A program made the translations under genes and the position numbers. Of a stretch of DNA of 64,000 nt, positions 42,469-52,831 are shown one piece after another. The notes beneath the pieces were generated by a model, which worked only from the letters and a program-made list of their open reading frames with translations, was not told the origin of the DNA and searched no databases. Origin of the DNA: Candidatus Symbiopectobacterium sp. 'North America' (lineage in GTDB: Bacteria; Pseudomonadota; Gammaproteobacteria; Enterobacterales; Enterobacteriaceae); NCBI RefSeq assembly GCF_015762685.1, contig NZ_PEHF01000086.1:1-64000 (forward strand), read 5' to 3'. Within the stretch, counting starts at the first letter, position 1. Each line of letters starts with the position of its first letter.

Positions 42469-43416
42469 TTGCTGATACCGATGTTACGAAAAGTACGCCG
42501 TCCGCTTCTCTTCACCTTGTTATTGGCATTTTGTACATGGGCGATGGCGGGAAAGCTGTCAATTGTGATTGATGATTTCGGCTATCGACCCCACAACGAA
42601 AACCAGATACTGGCGATGCCAACCGCCATCTCCATTGCGGTGTTTCCTAACGCACCCTATGCCCGTGACATGGCAGTAAAGGCCCACCAGCAAGGGCGCG
42701 AGATATTGATCCACCTGCCGATAGCTCCGATGGGAAAACAGCCTCTCGAGAAAGATACACTGCGCCCGGAGATGAGCAGTGAAGAGATCGAACGCATTAT
42801 CCGTCAGGCGGTAAATAACGTCCCTTACGCGGTCGGGTTAAATAACCATATGGGCAGCGCCATTACCTCCAGCCTGCCAGGCATGCAAAAGGTGATGCAG
42901 GCCCTCAACGCTTATAAGCTCTACTTTCTCGACAGCATGACTATCGGCAGCAGCCAATCCATTCCGGCTGCGGCGGGCACACACGTCAAGGTGATCAAGC
43001 GTAAGGTCTTTTTAGACGATACTCAGAATGAGGCGGATATTCGCACCCAGTTCAATCGTGCGGTGCAACTGGCACGCCGTACCGGTTCAGCCATTGCCAT
43101 CGGTCACCCGCACCCCGCGACTATCAAAGTGCTGCAACAGATGTTGCCCACGCTGGATACCGATATCGTTCTGGTGCGCCCCAGCCAGTTGTTGAATGAG
43201 CCGGTTCACTACCAGACGCTGCCCTATGAACCTCGCCCTGCGCAACCAGCACATAAACCGTTCCTCAAACCGCAACTGTGTACTATTAAACAGCCACTAC
43301 CGCCGGTGGGTAACGACGTCTTCTTTAAACTGATCGGGGAAAGCTTACGTGGCAGTGCGCCCGTTCATTTTATTGAGCTGCGCTGGCGTACCTGGTTCAC
43401 ATCCGGGGATAAATAA
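42469..43416 (+). CDS. yibQ: Divergent polysaccharide deacetylase family protein YibQ
   Basis: 315 residues from a TTG at 42469 with AGGGA 8 bases upstream; an ATG four codons on (42481) is the alternative and leaves too long a spacing to the ribosome-binding site. A signal peptide (RRPLLFTLLLAFCTWAMAG) precedes a NodB-like domain: KLSIVIDDFGYR, the HLPIAPMGKQPLEKDTLRP stretch, GLNNHMGS and AIAIGHPHP. Metal-binding Asp and His are present. The substrate and role are unknown. It is co-transcribed with envC, suggesting a cell-wall function, and a strong terminator follows. Confidence 0.9.
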   Translation: MLIPMLRKVRRPLLFTLLLAFCTWAMAGKLSIVIDDFGYRPHNENQILAMPTAISIAVFPNAPYARDMAVKAHQQGREILIHLPIAPMGKQPLEKDTLRPEMSSEEIERIIRQAVNNVPYAVGLNNHMGSAITSSLPGMQKVMQALNAYKLYFLDSMTIGSSQSIPAAAGTHVKVIKRKVFLDDTQNEADIRTQFNRAVQLARRTGSAIAIGHPHPATIKVLQQMLPTLDTDIVLVRPSQLLNEPVHYQTLPYEPRPAQPAHKPFLKPQLCTIKQPLPPVGNDVFFKLIGESLRGSAPVHFIELRWRTWFTSGDK

Positions 43417-43421
43417 ATGCA

Positions 43422-43449
43422 TAGCGCGCCCTGGCCTCGGGGCGCGCTA
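43422..43449. terminator. Bidirectional terminator between yibQ and tdh
   Basis: TAGCGCGCCC (43422-43431) and GGGCGCGCTA (43440-43449) form a perfect 10-bp stem with an 8-base loop between convergent genes. Confidence 0.7.
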
Positions 43450-43457
43450 CGATGCCG

Positions 43458-44483
43458 TTAATCCCAGTGCAAAATCACTTTGCCAGATTGCCCAGAGCGC
43501 ATCACATCAAAGCCCTGCTGAAAGTCATCTATTGGGAAGTGATGAGTGATAATCGGCGTTAAATCGAGGCCAGATTGGATTAATGACACCATTTTATACC
43601 AGGTTTCGAACATCTCCTGCCCGTAGATTCCTTTGATCGTCAGCCCTTTGAAAATCACTTCGTTCCAATCAACCATCATCGGCTCCGGCGGAATGCCAAG
43701 CAGCGCCACCCGCCCACCGTGGTTCATGGCATGCAACAACGCGTGCATCGCGGCTGGCGCGCCGGACATTTTCAGGCCCACATCAAACCCTTCACGCATC
43801 CCCAGCGACAACATGACATCCGCCAGCGTCTCTTGCGCCATATTCACCGCTCGCGTAACGCCCATTTTGCGCGCCAGATCCAGTCGATATTCATTAACGT
43901 CGGTGATCACCACATGGCGCGTACCAACATGGCGGCACACCACCGCCGCCATAATGCCTATCGGACCCGCGCCTGAAATCAGCACATCTTCACCGACCAT
44001 ATCGAACGACAGCGCGGTATGCACGGCATTGCCAAAGGGATCGAAAATCGCGGCCAGCTCATCAGAAATTTCATCGGGAATAGGAAACGCATTAAATGCC
44101 GGGATCACCAGATATTCGGCAAAGGCACCGGGACGATTCACGCTAACGCCGATGGTGTTACGGCAAAGATGACGCCGTCCCGCGCGGCAATTGCGGCAAA
44201 AACCGCAGGTGATATGCCCCTCTCCTGCCACGCGATCGCCAATCAGAAAGCCACTGACCTCCTGACCAATGGCAACGATTTCACCCACATATTCATGCCC
44301 GACGATCATTGGAACGGGAATGGTCCTTTGCGACCAGCTATCCCAGTTGTAAATATGCACATCAGTACCGCAAATCGCCGTTTTGCGGATCTTGATCATG
44401 ATGTCGTTGTGGCCCACCTCTGGCAACGGCGCATCCATCATCCAGATACCGGGTTCCGACTTCAGTTTGGCGAGTGCTTTCAT
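43458..44483 (-). CDS. tdh: L-threonine 3-dehydrogenase
   Basis: 341 residues from the ATG at 44483, as in E. coli; the frame is open to 44525 within kbl. It oxidises threonine to 2-amino-3-ketobutyrate with NAD+. The catalytic zinc region [24 protein letters not shown], the structural-zinc cysteine cluster [15 protein letters not shown] and the NAD loop [11 protein letters not shown] are all present. It starts 13 bases after kbl ends, so kbl and tdh form the usual threonine-catabolic operon. Confidence 0.96.
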   Translation of the reverse strand: MKALAKLKSEPGIWMMDAPLPEVGHNDIMIKIRKTAICGTDVHIYNWDSWSQRTIPVPMIVGHEYVGEIVAIGQEVSGFLIGDRVAGEGHITCGFCRNCRAGRRHLCRNTIGVSVNRPGAFAEYLVIPAFNAFPIPDEISDELAAIFDPFGNAVHTALSFDMVGEDVLISGAGPIGIMAAVVCRHVGTRHVVITDVNEYRLDLARKMGVTRAVNMAQETLADVMLSLGMREGFDVGLKMSGAPAAMHALLHAMNHGGRVALLGIPPEPMMVDWNEVIFKGLTIKGIYGQEMFETWYKMVSLIQSGLDLTPIITHHFPIDDFQQGFDVMRSGQSGKVILHWD

Positions 44484-44496
44484 GCGTTTCCATCCG

Positions 44497-45693
44497 TTAG
44501 CTGACGACACCAAGGCGTTTCCCAACCCGAATAAAGGCGGCTACAGCATGTTCTATCTGCTCCGAGGTGTGCGCGGCCGACATCTGCGTGCGAATGCGCG
44601 CTTGCCCTTGCGGCACCACGGGATAGAAGAAGCCAGTGACGTATACTCCTTCACGCTGCATGGCCAACGCAAAATCTTGCGCCAACCGCGCATCGCCCAG
44701 TATCACCGGGATAATGGAGTGATCGGCACCCGCCAGCGTAAATCCAGCGGCCGTCATGCGCTGACGGAATAGCGCAGCGTTTTTCCACAGCTGTTCACGC
44801 AGTGCATCACCCTGTGCCAGCAAATCCAACACGGCAATGGAAGCCGTGACAATCGCGGGGGCCAGCGAATTGGAAAACAGGTAAGGACGGGAGCGTTGGC
44901 GTAGCCAATCAATCACCGGTTTACGCGCGGCAACATAGCCACCAGACGCACCGCCCAGCGCTTTGCCCAACGTACCGGTCAGAATATCAACGCGTCCCAT
45001 TACATCGCAGTATTCATGGGAACCTCGCCCTTGCTTGCCGACAAAACCCACCGCGTGCGAGTCATCTACCATCACCAGCGCACCATAACGCTCTGCCACA
45101 TCGCAAATGCCTTTCAGGTTGGCGATCACGCCATCCATTGAAAAGACGCCGTCGGTCGCCACCATCAGCGTGCGAGCGCCTTCCGCTTTTACCTTTTGCA
45201 ACTGTGCTTCCAGTTGCTGCATGTCGTTATTGTCATAGCGATAGCGACGCGCTTTACACAACCGGACGCCATCAATGATCGAGGCGTGATTCAGCGCATC
45301 GGAGATGATGGCATCGTCTTCACCCAGCAGGGTTTCGAACAGGCCACCGTTCGCGTCGAAACAAGAGGAGTAAAGGATAGCATCTTCCATGCCGAGGAAA
45401 TCCGCCAGCTTATGCTCCAGCGTTTTATGGATATCTTGCGTGCCGCAAATAAAACGCACGAACGCCATGCCAAAACCGTGGCTGTTCAACCCCGCTTTCG
45501 CTGCTGCAATCAAGGTTGGGTTGTCTGCCAACCCCAGATAGTTGTTGGCGCAAAAATTCAGCAAAGAGCCACCGTCGGCCACCTTGATATCCGCACGTTG
45601 AGCCGTGGTGATAACCCTTTCTTCTTTAAACAGGCCGTCAGTTCGCGCCGCCATCAGTTGTGCGGAAAGACGCTGATAAAACGATGCAGGCAT
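44497..45693 (-). CDS. kbl: 2-amino-3-ketobutyrate coenzyme A ligase
   Basis: 398 residues from the ATG at 45693, the same as E. coli; an upstream in-frame ATG at 45723 is less likely. It is a PLP enzyme of the alpha-oxoamine synthase family that splits the Tdh product with CoA to glycine and acetyl-CoA. The PLP lysine is in [13 protein letters not shown] and the cofactor aspartate in [11 protein letters not shown]. One oddity is [12 protein letters not shown], which reads [12 protein letters not shown] here; the Ser is strongly conserved in the family and the change (TCC to TTC) may weaken activity. The frame is otherwise intact. Confidence 0.94.
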   Translation of the reverse strand: MPASFYQRLSAQLMAARTDGLFKEERVITTAQRADIKVADGGSLLNFCANNYLGLADNPTLIAAAKAGLNSHGFGMAFVRFICGTQDIHKTLEHKLADFLGMEDAILYSSCFDANGGLFETLLGEDDAIISDALNHASIIDGVRLCKARRYRYDNNDMQQLEAQLQKVKAEGARTLMVATDGVFSMDGVIANLKGICDVAERYGALVMVDDSHAVGFVGKQGRGSHEYCDVMGRVDILTGTLGKALGGASGGYVAARKPVIDWLRQRSRPYLFSNSLAPAIVTASIAVLDLLAQGDALREQLWKNAALFRQRMTAAGFTLAGADHSIIPVILGDARLAQDFALAMQREGVYVTGFFYPVVPQGQARIRTQMSAAHTSEQIEHAVAAFIRVGKRLGVVS

Positions 45694-45936
45694 GGTATCA
45701 CTCCTTTGTGTAAGCCCGCACACAGCTTAATCAATCCTGTTTATTACGGTGACAGATAACGCCACAGAATCTGAAAAATGCCAGGCGGGTCACGACCTGC
45801 TGCGACACAGCCTCGGCAAAACCTTGCGGCAGCGCAAAATGGTGTACTGTCTGTAGTGCAACGAAATGTTATGATAGCAGTCATAAATAGTGTGGAGCGT
45901 GGTGCTTCACCCACGAGATTTACAAGGGTTACTCCC

Positions 45937-46869
45937 ATGATCATCGTCACAGGCGGAGCCGGCTTTATCGGCAGAAATATTGTTAACTCATTGAATGACA
46001 TCGGTTATCGAGACATTTTGGTGGTGGATAACCTGAAAGACGGCACCAAGTTTGTCAATCTGGTCGATCTGGATATTACCGATTACATGGACAAGGAAGA
46101 CTTCATCGCCAGTATCGTTGCAGGCGACGATCTGGGCGATATCGATGCCATCTTCCATGAAGGTGCATGCTCTTCCACCACGGAGTGGGACGGCAAGTAC
46201 ATGATGGACAATAACTATCAGTACTCGAAAGAGGTGCTGCACTACTGTTTGGAACGTAGCATCCCGTTCCTGTACGCCTCTTCCGCAGCCACGTACGGCG
46301 GGCGCACCAGCGACTTTATTGAAGAGCGCCAATACGAACAGCCGCTGAACGTTTACGGCTATTCCAAATTCCTGTTCGACCAATACGTGCGCGATATTCT
46401 GCCGCAGGCAGATTCGCAGATTTGCGGCTTCCGCTACTTCAACGTCTACGGCCCGCGCGAAGGGCACAAAGGCAGCATGGCGAGCGTCGCGTTTCATCTG
46501 AATAACCAGATCAATCAGGGCGAAAATCCAAAACTGTTCTCCGGCAGCGAAAATTTCCAACGCGATTTCATTTATGTTGGTGATGTGGCTGCGGTTAACC
46601 TGTGGTTCTGGCAGCACGGTGTTTCCGGTATTTTCAACTGCGGAACGGGTCGTGCCGAGTCGTTCCAGGCAGTGGCCGATGCCGTGTTGGATTTCCACCA
46701 GAGAGGCCAGGTGGAATACATTTCTTTCCCTGAAAAACTGAAAGGCTGTTACCAGGCCTTCACGCAGGCCGATTTGACCAAACTGCGCGCGGCAGGCTAC
46801 GACAAGCCCTTCAAAACGGTGGCTGAAGGTGTCAGCGACTATCTGACCTGGCTGAACCGCTCCGCGTAA
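45937..46869 (+). CDS. hldD: ADP-L-glycero-D-manno-heptose 6-epimerase
   Basis: 310 residues from the ATG at 45937, as in E. coli HldD (RfaD); the frame is open to 45778 but not conserved. It makes ADP-L-glycero-D-manno-heptose, the donor for the inner core. The NADP-binding [12 protein letters not shown], the [12 protein letters not shown] segment and the catalytic YxxxK ([12 protein letters not shown]) are clear. The usual S of FIGSNIV is R here. It is the first gene of hldD-waaF-waaC-waaL and is divergent from kbl. Confidence 0.96.
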   Translation: MIIVTGGAGFIGRNIVNSLNDIGYRDILVVDNLKDGTKFVNLVDLDITDYMDKEDFIASIVAGDDLGDIDAIFHEGACSSTTEWDGKYMMDNNYQYSKEVLHYCLERSIPFLYASSAATYGGRTSDFIEERQYEQPLNVYGYSKFLFDQYVRDILPQADSQICGFRYFNVYGPREGHKGSMASVAFHLNNQINQGENPKLFSGSENFQRDFIYVGDVAAVNLWFWQHGVSGIFNCGTGRAESFQAVADAVLDFHQRGQVEYISFPEKLKGCYQAFTQADLTKLRAAGYDKPFKTVAEGVSDYLTWLNRSA

Positions 46870-46882
46870 ACGCCACAACAAT

Positions 46883-46910
46883 GTGCGGCCGCACTCATCT
46901 ATGGCCGCAC
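46883..46910. repeat. Hairpin between hldD and waaF
   Basis: GTGCGGCC and GGCCGCAC form a perfect 8-bp stem around 12 bases, inside an operon where a terminator is not expected. It could be an attenuator or RNA-processing site. There is no T-run. Confidence 0.45.
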
Positions 46911-46996
46911 GTTCCCGGTAAGCAGCAGGCACCGGATTGCATCCTTCGATGGCATTTTTCTGGCCGCCAAGCAACAGAACATAAAAGATAAACGCT

Positions 46997-48046
46997 ATGA
47001 AAATCCTGGTGATTGGCCCATCGTGGGTGGGTGACATGATGATGTCCCACAGTCTGTATCGCTCGCTCAAAGCACAGTACCCGGATGCACAGATTGATGT
47101 CATGGCGCCGGCTTGGTGCCGCCCGCTGTTGGCCCGCATGCCGGAAGTGCGTCAGGCGCTGGCGATGCCGCTCGGGCACGGGGCGCTGGCGTTGGGTGAA
47201 CGTCGGCGTTTAGGGGTGTCGTTGCGCGCGCAAGGTTACGATCGTGCCTATGTGTTACCGAACTCGTTTAAATCCGCGCTGGTACCCTTCTTTGCCAAGG
47301 TGCCAGAGCGCACCGGTTGGCGTGGCGAGATGCGTTATGGCTTGCTTAACGATGTGCGAGTATTGGACAAAGCCGCGTTTCCCCTGATGGTGCAGCGCTA
47401 TGTCGCTCTAGCCTATCCGCGCGACCAGATTCATCGGGCTGAAGATCTTCCGCAGCCGCTACTATGGCCGCAGCTACAGGTCACACAGGCGGAAATCGAC
47501 GCTGTGCTCCCCACCTTTGATTTAGTAAGCGAGCGCTCACTTATTGGTTTCTGCCCCGGCGCTGAATTTGGCCCTGCCAAACGCTGGCCGCATTATCACT
47601 ATGCCAGCCTGGCACAAACGCTGATTGAACGCGGCCATCACGTTGTACTGTTCGGCTCAGCCAAGGATAACGAGGCGGGAGAAGCGATACGCGATACGTT
47701 ACCCGAATCTCTGCGTGCCTTTTGCACCAATCTGGCAGGCAAAACGTCACTGGATCAAGCCGTGGTGCTGATCGCCGCCTGTCACGCCGTGGTCAGCAAT
47801 GACTCCGGATTAATGCACGTGGCAGCCGCGTTAAACCGCCCTCTGGTGGCACTCTATGGCCCCAGCAGCCCGGATTTCACCCCGCCGCTGTCACATCAGG
47901 CTAACGTTATCCGCTTGATTACCGGCTATCATCGCGTGCGCAAAGGCGATGGCGAGCAGGGATATCACCAAAGCCTGATTGATATTCAGCCTGAGCGCGT
48001 GTTGGAATCCTTGATGCCTTACCTCCAGACACAGGAACATCGCTAA
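46997..48046 (+). CDS. waaF: ADP-heptose:LPS heptosyltransferase II
   Basis: A 349-residue family-9 glycosyltransferase (E. coli 348) that adds the second heptose to the inner core. It starts MKILVIGPSWVGDMMMSHSL, contains LIGFCPGAEFGPAKRWP and the ADP-heptose site ACHAVVSNDSGLMHVAAAL. Its TAA overlaps the waaC ATG by one base (TAATG), typical of this operon. Confidence 0.96.
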   Translation: MKILVIGPSWVGDMMMSHSLYRSLKAQYPDAQIDVMAPAWCRPLLARMPEVRQALAMPLGHGALALGERRRLGVSLRAQGYDRAYVLPNSFKSALVPFFAKVPERTGWRGEMRYGLLNDVRVLDKAAFPLMVQRYVALAYPRDQIHRAEDLPQPLLWPQLQVTQAEIDAVLPTFDLVSERSLIGFCPGAEFGPAKRWPHYHYASLAQTLIERGHHVVLFGSAKDNEAGEAIRDTLPESLRAFCTNLAGKTSLDQAVVLIAACHAVVSNDSGLMHVAAALNRPLVALYGPSSPDFTPPLSHQANVIRLITGYHRVRKGDGEQGYHQSLIDIQPERVLESLMPYLQTQEHR

Positions 48047-49065
48047 TGCGGGTGCTGATCGTTAAAACCTCTTCCATGGGCGATGTCTTGCACACGCTAC
48101 CTGCCTTGACGGATGCCATGCGCGTCATCCCCAATTTACGATTTGACTGGGTGGTGGAAGAAGGGTTTGCCCAAATCCCCACCTGGCATTCCGCCGTTGA
48201 TCGCGTAATCCCTGTTGCCATCCGCCGCTGGCGTAAAAGCTGGTTCAGCGCAGAAACACGGCGTGAACGCGTACAATTTAAGCAACAGCTGCGAGAGCGC
48301 CAGTACGATGCGGTAATTGACTCCCAAGGGCTGCTGAAAAGTGCGCTGTTGGTCACGCGTCTCGCGCGTGGGAAAAAACACGGTTTAGACAGCAGCAGCG
48401 CGCGTGAGCCGCTGGCCAGCATTTTCTATAACTACCGGCACCGCATTGCACGGCAGCAGCACGCCGTCGAGCGCATTCGTGAACTTTTCGCGGCCAGCCT
48501 GAGCTATCGCAAACCCAGTGAGCGGGGGGACTACGGTATTGCCCAGCATTTTCTGGCAGCACCGTCGGAAGATGCCGGGCGCTATCTGGTATTCCTACAC
48601 GCCACCACCCGTGATGAAAAACATTGGCCCGAATCTCACTGGCTCGCACTGATCGCCAGTCTGCAACCGTCAGGATTGCGCATCAAACTCCCCTGGGGCG
48701 CAGAGCATGAACATCAGCGAGCGCAGCGCCTTGCAGCCGACTTTCCACATGTCGACGTGTTACCGCGTCTGAGTTTGCAGCAGGTGGCCGCCGTACTGGC
48801 GGGGGCACAAGCGGTTGTTTCCGTCGATACCGGCCTGAGTCACCTGACGGCAGCATTGGATCGCCCGAATATCACACTCTATGGCCCTACCGATCCTAGG
48901 CTTATTGGTGGATATGGGCTCAATCAGGTGGTAGAACAATCTGAAAATCACCACATGAGCGCTATCTATGCCGATGCGGTCCGGCAAAAGCTGTCAGAGT
49001 TGGTAGACTTACAGCCTCTCGACGCGACTTCCCTGCACACATCGGTGCAAAGCGCGCTTTCGTAA
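48046..49065 (+). CDS. waaC: LPS heptosyltransferase I
   Basis: A 339-residue family-9 transferase (E. coli 319) that adds the first heptose to Kdo2-lipid A. It starts MRVLIVKTSSMGDVLHTLPA; FDWVVEEGFAQIP, FLHATTRDEKHWPE and VVSVDTGLSHLTAALDRPN are diagnostic. The last about 30 residues exceed the E. coli protein and are not conserved. waaL follows 80 bases later. Confidence 0.95.
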   Translation: MRVLIVKTSSMGDVLHTLPALTDAMRVIPNLRFDWVVEEGFAQIPTWHSAVDRVIPVAIRRWRKSWFSAETRRERVQFKQQLRERQYDAVIDSQGLLKSALLVTRLARGKKHGLDSSSAREPLASIFYNYRHRIARQQHAVERIRELFAASLSYRKPSERGDYGIAQHFLAAPSEDAGRYLVFLHATTRDEKHWPESHWLALIASLQPSGLRIKLPWGAEHEHQRAQRLAADFPHVDVLPRLSLQQVAAVLAGAQAVVSVDTGLSHLTAALDRPNITLYGPTDPRLIGGYGLNQVVEQSENHHMSAIYADAVRQKLSELVDLQPLDATSLHTSVQSALS

Positions 49066-49145
49066 AGGCTTGCGCCGGGGCTACACTCATGCCATCCCTG
49101 ATGGTCGGGATAATAGGGATAGCCCTTGCTACGTGACCCGATGAT

Positions 49146-50423
49146 ATGTTGAATGATTTAAGATACAGCTGGGCAAAATACCCCGCGGTAAGCGCTTCTT
49201 TAACCATAAATACGCTGTTTCCAGGGTGCATACTGACCCTGGCCGTCATGCCGTTTAGTACCATCATCGCCGGATGGCTGTTTTATTTGACCGGAGTATC
49301 CGCCGCTCTGTATGTGGTTACGCATGTGAAACAGGTCCTCGTCACCAAACGCCTGTTAATATTGCCCACCCTGCTGTTGCTGACGGGTTGTCTCAACCTT
49401 GTCTGGTTTTCGCTTTACTATCAACACGACACACTTTTTACCGATGTCTATTCCGCCTATCGCACTGCCGGACATGCAGCGATTCTCGGCGCGTTTATTC
49501 TGTTAGCCGCATGCCACTTGCCACATAAAAACCAGCCCATCCTGCAAGTTGGCTTCCTCGCGGTCTGTATAATGACGCTGGCTTATGCGCTATTTCAGTC
49601 AGTTTTTCACGATATGTACCATGTGAGCCTGATCTTTGGCCCGGCAACCAGCGCGGCCTATTTTATGACGTTTATCGGAGCATTGAGTGCGCAGGCATTA
49701 CTTACGCTCAATGTGCGCTACAAATATTATCTCTATTTACTCCATTTCTTGCTGGTAACCAGTGCCATCATCCTGACACAGACACGAGCGGCCATTTTTG
49801 TTTATCCCCTGATTGGGGCGATGATTCTGTTATCAGAAGCGCGTCATAATAAACGTAAATTACTTAAGGGCGTGCTGGGCTTCATTATAACGTTAACGCT
49901 CTGCATTGCGCTGTTCCACGACACGATCCATAAACGCACCAGTGATTTGATCAACGACGTGCGCAGCTACAACCAGAACAACAGCCAAACTTCCGTAGGC
50001 GCACGGTTTACCGTGGTTCAATCCGGTATGGACGCAGGGCTCGCGGCGCCGTTCGGGCAATCCGCCGAACAGCGCGCGGCAGATATCACCGCCTTCGCAC
50101 AACAGACACCAGCCATGAAGGGGGCGCTGGATTACCTGAACGTGCATCTTCATAACGATGTCATTGAAGCTTTTTCACTGAAAGGCTGGCCCGGTGTACT
50201 ACTGATTATTTTGTTTTATGTCGCGCTCTCTTATTTTTCGATTTTTGTGTTGCGCAGCCACATTTCCATTGCGCTGTTATTTACCTTACTTATGTTTCGC
50301 TTGAGTGATGTCATTCTCTTTGCGAGGGATATGTTGATGGCGTGGCTGGTCACGTTCTGCCTTGGCATGACGCTGACGGGAAAATGGACCCGTCCCCCCA
50401 GCACAGACGCCCCCTCAACCTAA
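49146..50423 (+). CDS. waaL: O-antigen ligase
   Basis: A 425-residue polytopic inner-membrane protein with about twelve hydrophobic helices and one larger periplasmic loop (residues about 270-345). That loop carries the conserved histidine motif [20 protein letters not shown], the hallmark of Wzy/WaaL ligases, and an arginine region ([11 protein letters not shown]). WaaL transfers undecaprenyl-linked O-antigen to the core. Its presence implies an O-antigen or other ligated glycan made elsewhere. It is the last gene of the hldD-waaF-waaC-waaL operon. The ribosome-binding site at 49146 is weak. Confidence 0.88.
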   Translation: MLNDLRYSWAKYPAVSASLTINTLFPGCILTLAVMPFSTIIAGWLFYLTGVSAALYVVTHVKQVLVTKRLLILPTLLLLTGCLNLVWFSLYYQHDTLFTDVYSAYRTAGHAAILGAFILLAACHLPHKNQPILQVGFLAVCIMTLAYALFQSVFHDMYHVSLIFGPATSAAYFMTFIGALSAQALLTLNVRYKYYLYLLHFLLVTSAIILTQTRAAIFVYPLIGAMILLSEARHNKRKLLKGVLGFIITLTLCIALFHDTIHKRTSDLINDVRSYNQNNSQTSVGARFTVVQSGMDAGLAAPFGQSAEQRAADITAFAQQTPAMKGALDYLNVHLHNDVIEAFSLKGWPGVLLIILFYVALSYFSIFVLRSHISIALLFTLLMFRLSDVILFARDMLMAWLVTFCLGMTLTGKWTRPPSTDAPST

Positions 50424-50534
50424 CGTAATTATCACTGTGAGAGGCATACAGCTTTTAGTACCATAGCGGTATAAAATAACAGAGCCTGTGTATTTATTTA
50501 CGTTACGCCTGATAACAATCCGGATAATAGCGCG

Positions 50535-50573
50535 CAGTCCACTGGTAGCTGAAAGGCCAGGGGCGGTAGCGTG
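50535..50573 (+). promoter_or_regulatory. JUMPstart element with ops site (RfaH recruitment)
   Basis: It contains CTGGTAGCT and then CCAGGGGCGGTAGCGTG, with the ops core GGCGGTAGCGT at 50562-50572. This is the classical JUMPstart in the untranslated leader of surface-polysaccharide operons, where RfaH loads onto paused polymerase. It is 42 bases before the waaQ start. A candidate -10 (TATAAA, 50470-50475) lies upstream. Confidence 0.93.
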
Positions 50574-50613
50574 GTCATTTTCTGGTTTATATGCGTTAAC
50601 TGAAGGAAAGCGA

Positions 50614-51696
50614 GTGAGTCTCAAAACCCTTACCTATAACCGGATCTTGATTGTAAAGCTGCGTTTTCATGGGGATATGCTACTGACTACGCCGCTTATC
50701 AGCACGCTAAAAGCGCGCTACCCAGAAGCCGCTATTGATGTGCTGCTCTACGAGGACATCATCCCTATCCTTTCCAAGCATCCAGATATCCACCGGCTAT
50801 ACGGTTTAAAAAGAAAAACCGCTGGCGCAATGGAGAAAGTCAGTGATTTTCTCGCCATGCGCAACACCCTCAAACGCAACCGCTATGACCTGATTGTGAA
50901 TCTGGCCGACCAGTGGCCAATAGCGCTGCTGATTAAATCGTTGAACTGCCCTTATAGCCTCTCCATTCAACGCGGAGGAGCCAGACAGTCGCTATGGCGC
51001 GCCTGTTTCACACGTTGTCTGGAACCAACGGGGCAGCATATCGTTGAGCAGAACTTCTCTTTGCTTGCCCCTCTGGATGTGCCAGAGGAAGACAGGACAC
51101 GGCCGCTGTCGCTGTACTATGGCCCGAAAGATGCTGACCGTGTTTTTGCCCTCGCCCCTGCATTAGCGGCAACGCCTTATGTGGTCATCCAGCCGACAGC
51201 CAGGCAGTATTTTAAATGCTGGGATAACGAGAAGTTTGCGCAGGTTATTGATCATCTGAAACAGCAAGGGTTAGAAGTCGTCCTTACCTGTGGCCCTGGT
51301 GCCGACGACTTGGCGGTGGTGAATGAGATCAACACTCTGTGCGAACACAAACCGAATCTGTCGTTTGCCGGTAAAACGCATTTTCTCGAACTGGCAGCGT
51401 TAATCGACAAAGCCGTACTTTATATCGGCGTCGACTCAGCACCAATGCACATGGCGGCAGCGCTCGCGACACCAACGGTTTGTCTGTTTGGGCCGACGGA
51501 TCACCGTAAATGGAGCCCCTGGTCAGATAACCATATTGTTCTGTGGGCAGGGGACTACACCGCTATGCCTGAAAGAGAACATCTCGATAGAAATAAAAAA
51601 TACCTGTCATGTATCCCTGCTCGGGACGTTATTCACGCCGCAGAAAAGTTGCTGACCTACACTACGGGTGCTCCACTAAATACCGCAGAAAGATAA
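50614..51696 (+). CDS. waaQ: Lipopolysaccharide core heptosyltransferase III
   Basis: 360 residues from a GTG at 50614 with GAAGGAAAG just upstream; the frame is open to 50488 but the leader overlaps the ops region and is not conserved. It is a family-9 heptosyltransferase: RILIVKLRFHGDMLLTTPLI at the N-terminus, a QPTARQYFKCW donor region, and VLYIGVDSAPMHMAAALATP. WaaQ adds the branching third heptose on heptose II. It is the first gene of the RfaH-controlled core operon. Confidence 0.9.
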   Translation: MSLKTLTYNRILIVKLRFHGDMLLTTPLISTLKARYPEAAIDVLLYEDIIPILSKHPDIHRLYGLKRKTAGAMEKVSDFLAMRNTLKRNRYDLIVNLADQWPIALLIKSLNCPYSLSIQRGGARQSLWRACFTRCLEPTGQHIVEQNFSLLAPLDVPEEDRTRPLSLYYGPKDADRVFALAPALAATPYVVIQPTARQYFKCWDNEKFAQVIDHLKQQGLEVVLTCGPGADDLAVVNEINTLCEHKPNLSFAGKTHFLELAALIDKAVLYIGVDSAPMHMAAALATPTVCLFGPTDHRKWSPWSDNHIVLWAGDYTAMPEREHLDRNKKYLSCIPARDVIHAAEKLLTYTTGAPLNTAER

Positions 51697-51706
51697 GGAA
51701 TTTTGC

Positions 51707-52831
51707 ATGAATATTGCCTTCTGCTTGTATAAATATTTCCCGTTTGGCGGCTTGCAACGCGATTTTCTCAGTATTGCTCAGGCCTGTGTCAGGCATGGTC
51801 ACCGCGTGCGCGTGTATGTCTTGTCCTGGCAGGGAGAAGAACCAGAAAATCTTGAGATTATTTTGGTGCCCACGGTGGGTATCAGCAATAACACGCGGCA
51901 TCAACGCTACAGTGAGTGGGTTCGACACCATCTGCAATTGCACCCTACCGATCGCGTGGTGGGGTTCAACAAAATGCCGGGACTGGATTTTTATTACGCC
52001 GCTGATGTGTGCTATGCAGAAAAAGTCGAGCAGGAGAAAGGATTTTTCTATCGCTTAACGCCGCGCTACAAACACTACGCTGCTTTTGAAAAAGCGGTGT
52101 TCAGCCCAGGCGTGAAAACCAAAATGCTGATGCTAACTCAGCGCCAGATTGCAGATTTAAAAAAACATTATGGTACGAAGGATGGGCGTTTCCTGATTCT
52201 GCCGCCGGGCATTGCGCTGGACAGAAAATATGACCAGCAGACACTCGGCGTTCGCCAAACCTTTCGTGATGCGCAAAATATCCCAGAAAACGCTTTGGTA
52301 CTGCTGCAAGTCGGCTCAGATTTCAAGCGTAAGGGCGTCGAGCGCAGCCTACGTGCCGTTGCCAGCCTGCCGGAAGACCTACGGAAAAAGGTCATTTTCC
52401 TGGTTGTCGGCCAAGATAAACCCGACCGTTATCAGACGCTGGCCGGTCAGTTAGGGATTGATAAACAGGTGCATTTTTTCGCTGGGCGTAGCGATGTTCC
52501 TGATTTTATGGCCGCCGCAGACGTGTTACTCCATCCTGCACATCAGGAAGCCGCAGGCATTGTGCTCCTTGAAGCGATTACTGCCGGGCTACCGGTTATC
52601 GTGACGGAAGTGTGTGGCTACGCGTTCCATATTGATAAGGCACAAGCAGGCCAGGTTATCGCCTCTCCCTTCAGCCAGGAAGCGCTGAACGCTGCGCTGT
52701 ACACGGCATTAGGACAAACGGAAACCTTTCACCGCTGGTCGGAGAATGCCCGGCATTATGCCGATACGGAAGATCTTTACAGCTTACCGGAAAAAGCCGC
52801 GCTGCTGATTGCGGGCCAGGATAGTCACTAA
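51707..52831 (+). CDS. waaG: LPS core glucosyltransferase I
   Basis: A 374-residue GT-B (family 4) enzyme, the same size as E. coli WaaG, adding the first outer-core hexose to heptose II. Features: N-terminal FCLYKYFPFGGLQRDF; the membrane-associated basic segment FYRLTPRYKHYAAFEKAVF; and the donor site DVLLHPAHQEAAGIVLLEAI, an E-x7-E motif. It is 10 bases after waaQ, and the stop abuts the waaP start directly. Confidence 0.95.
   Translation: MNIAFCLYKYFPFGGLQRDFLSIAQACVRHGHRVRVYVLSWQGEEPENLEIILVPTVGISNNTRHQRYSEWVRHHLQLHPTDRVVGFNKMPGLDFYYAADVCYAEKVEQEKGFFYRLTPRYKHYAAFEKAVFSPGVKTKMLMLTQRQIADLKKHYGTKDGRFLILPPGIALDRKYDQQTLGVRQTFRDAQNIPENALVLLQVGSDFKRKGVERSLRAVASLPEDLRKKVIFLVVGQDKPDRYQTLAGQLGIDKQVHFFAGRSDVPDFMAAADVLLHPAHQEAAGIVLLEAITAGLPVIVTEVCGYAFHIDKAQAGQVIASPFSQEALNAALYTALGQTETFHRWSENARHYADTEDLYSLPEKAALLIAGQDSH

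Noticed and set aside
45988..47139. Long minus-strand open frame of 383 codons opposite hldD and the start of waaF
   Set aside because: It is a shadow of two clear genes, has Arg/His/Val-rich composition without any recognisable motif and no ribosome-binding site.
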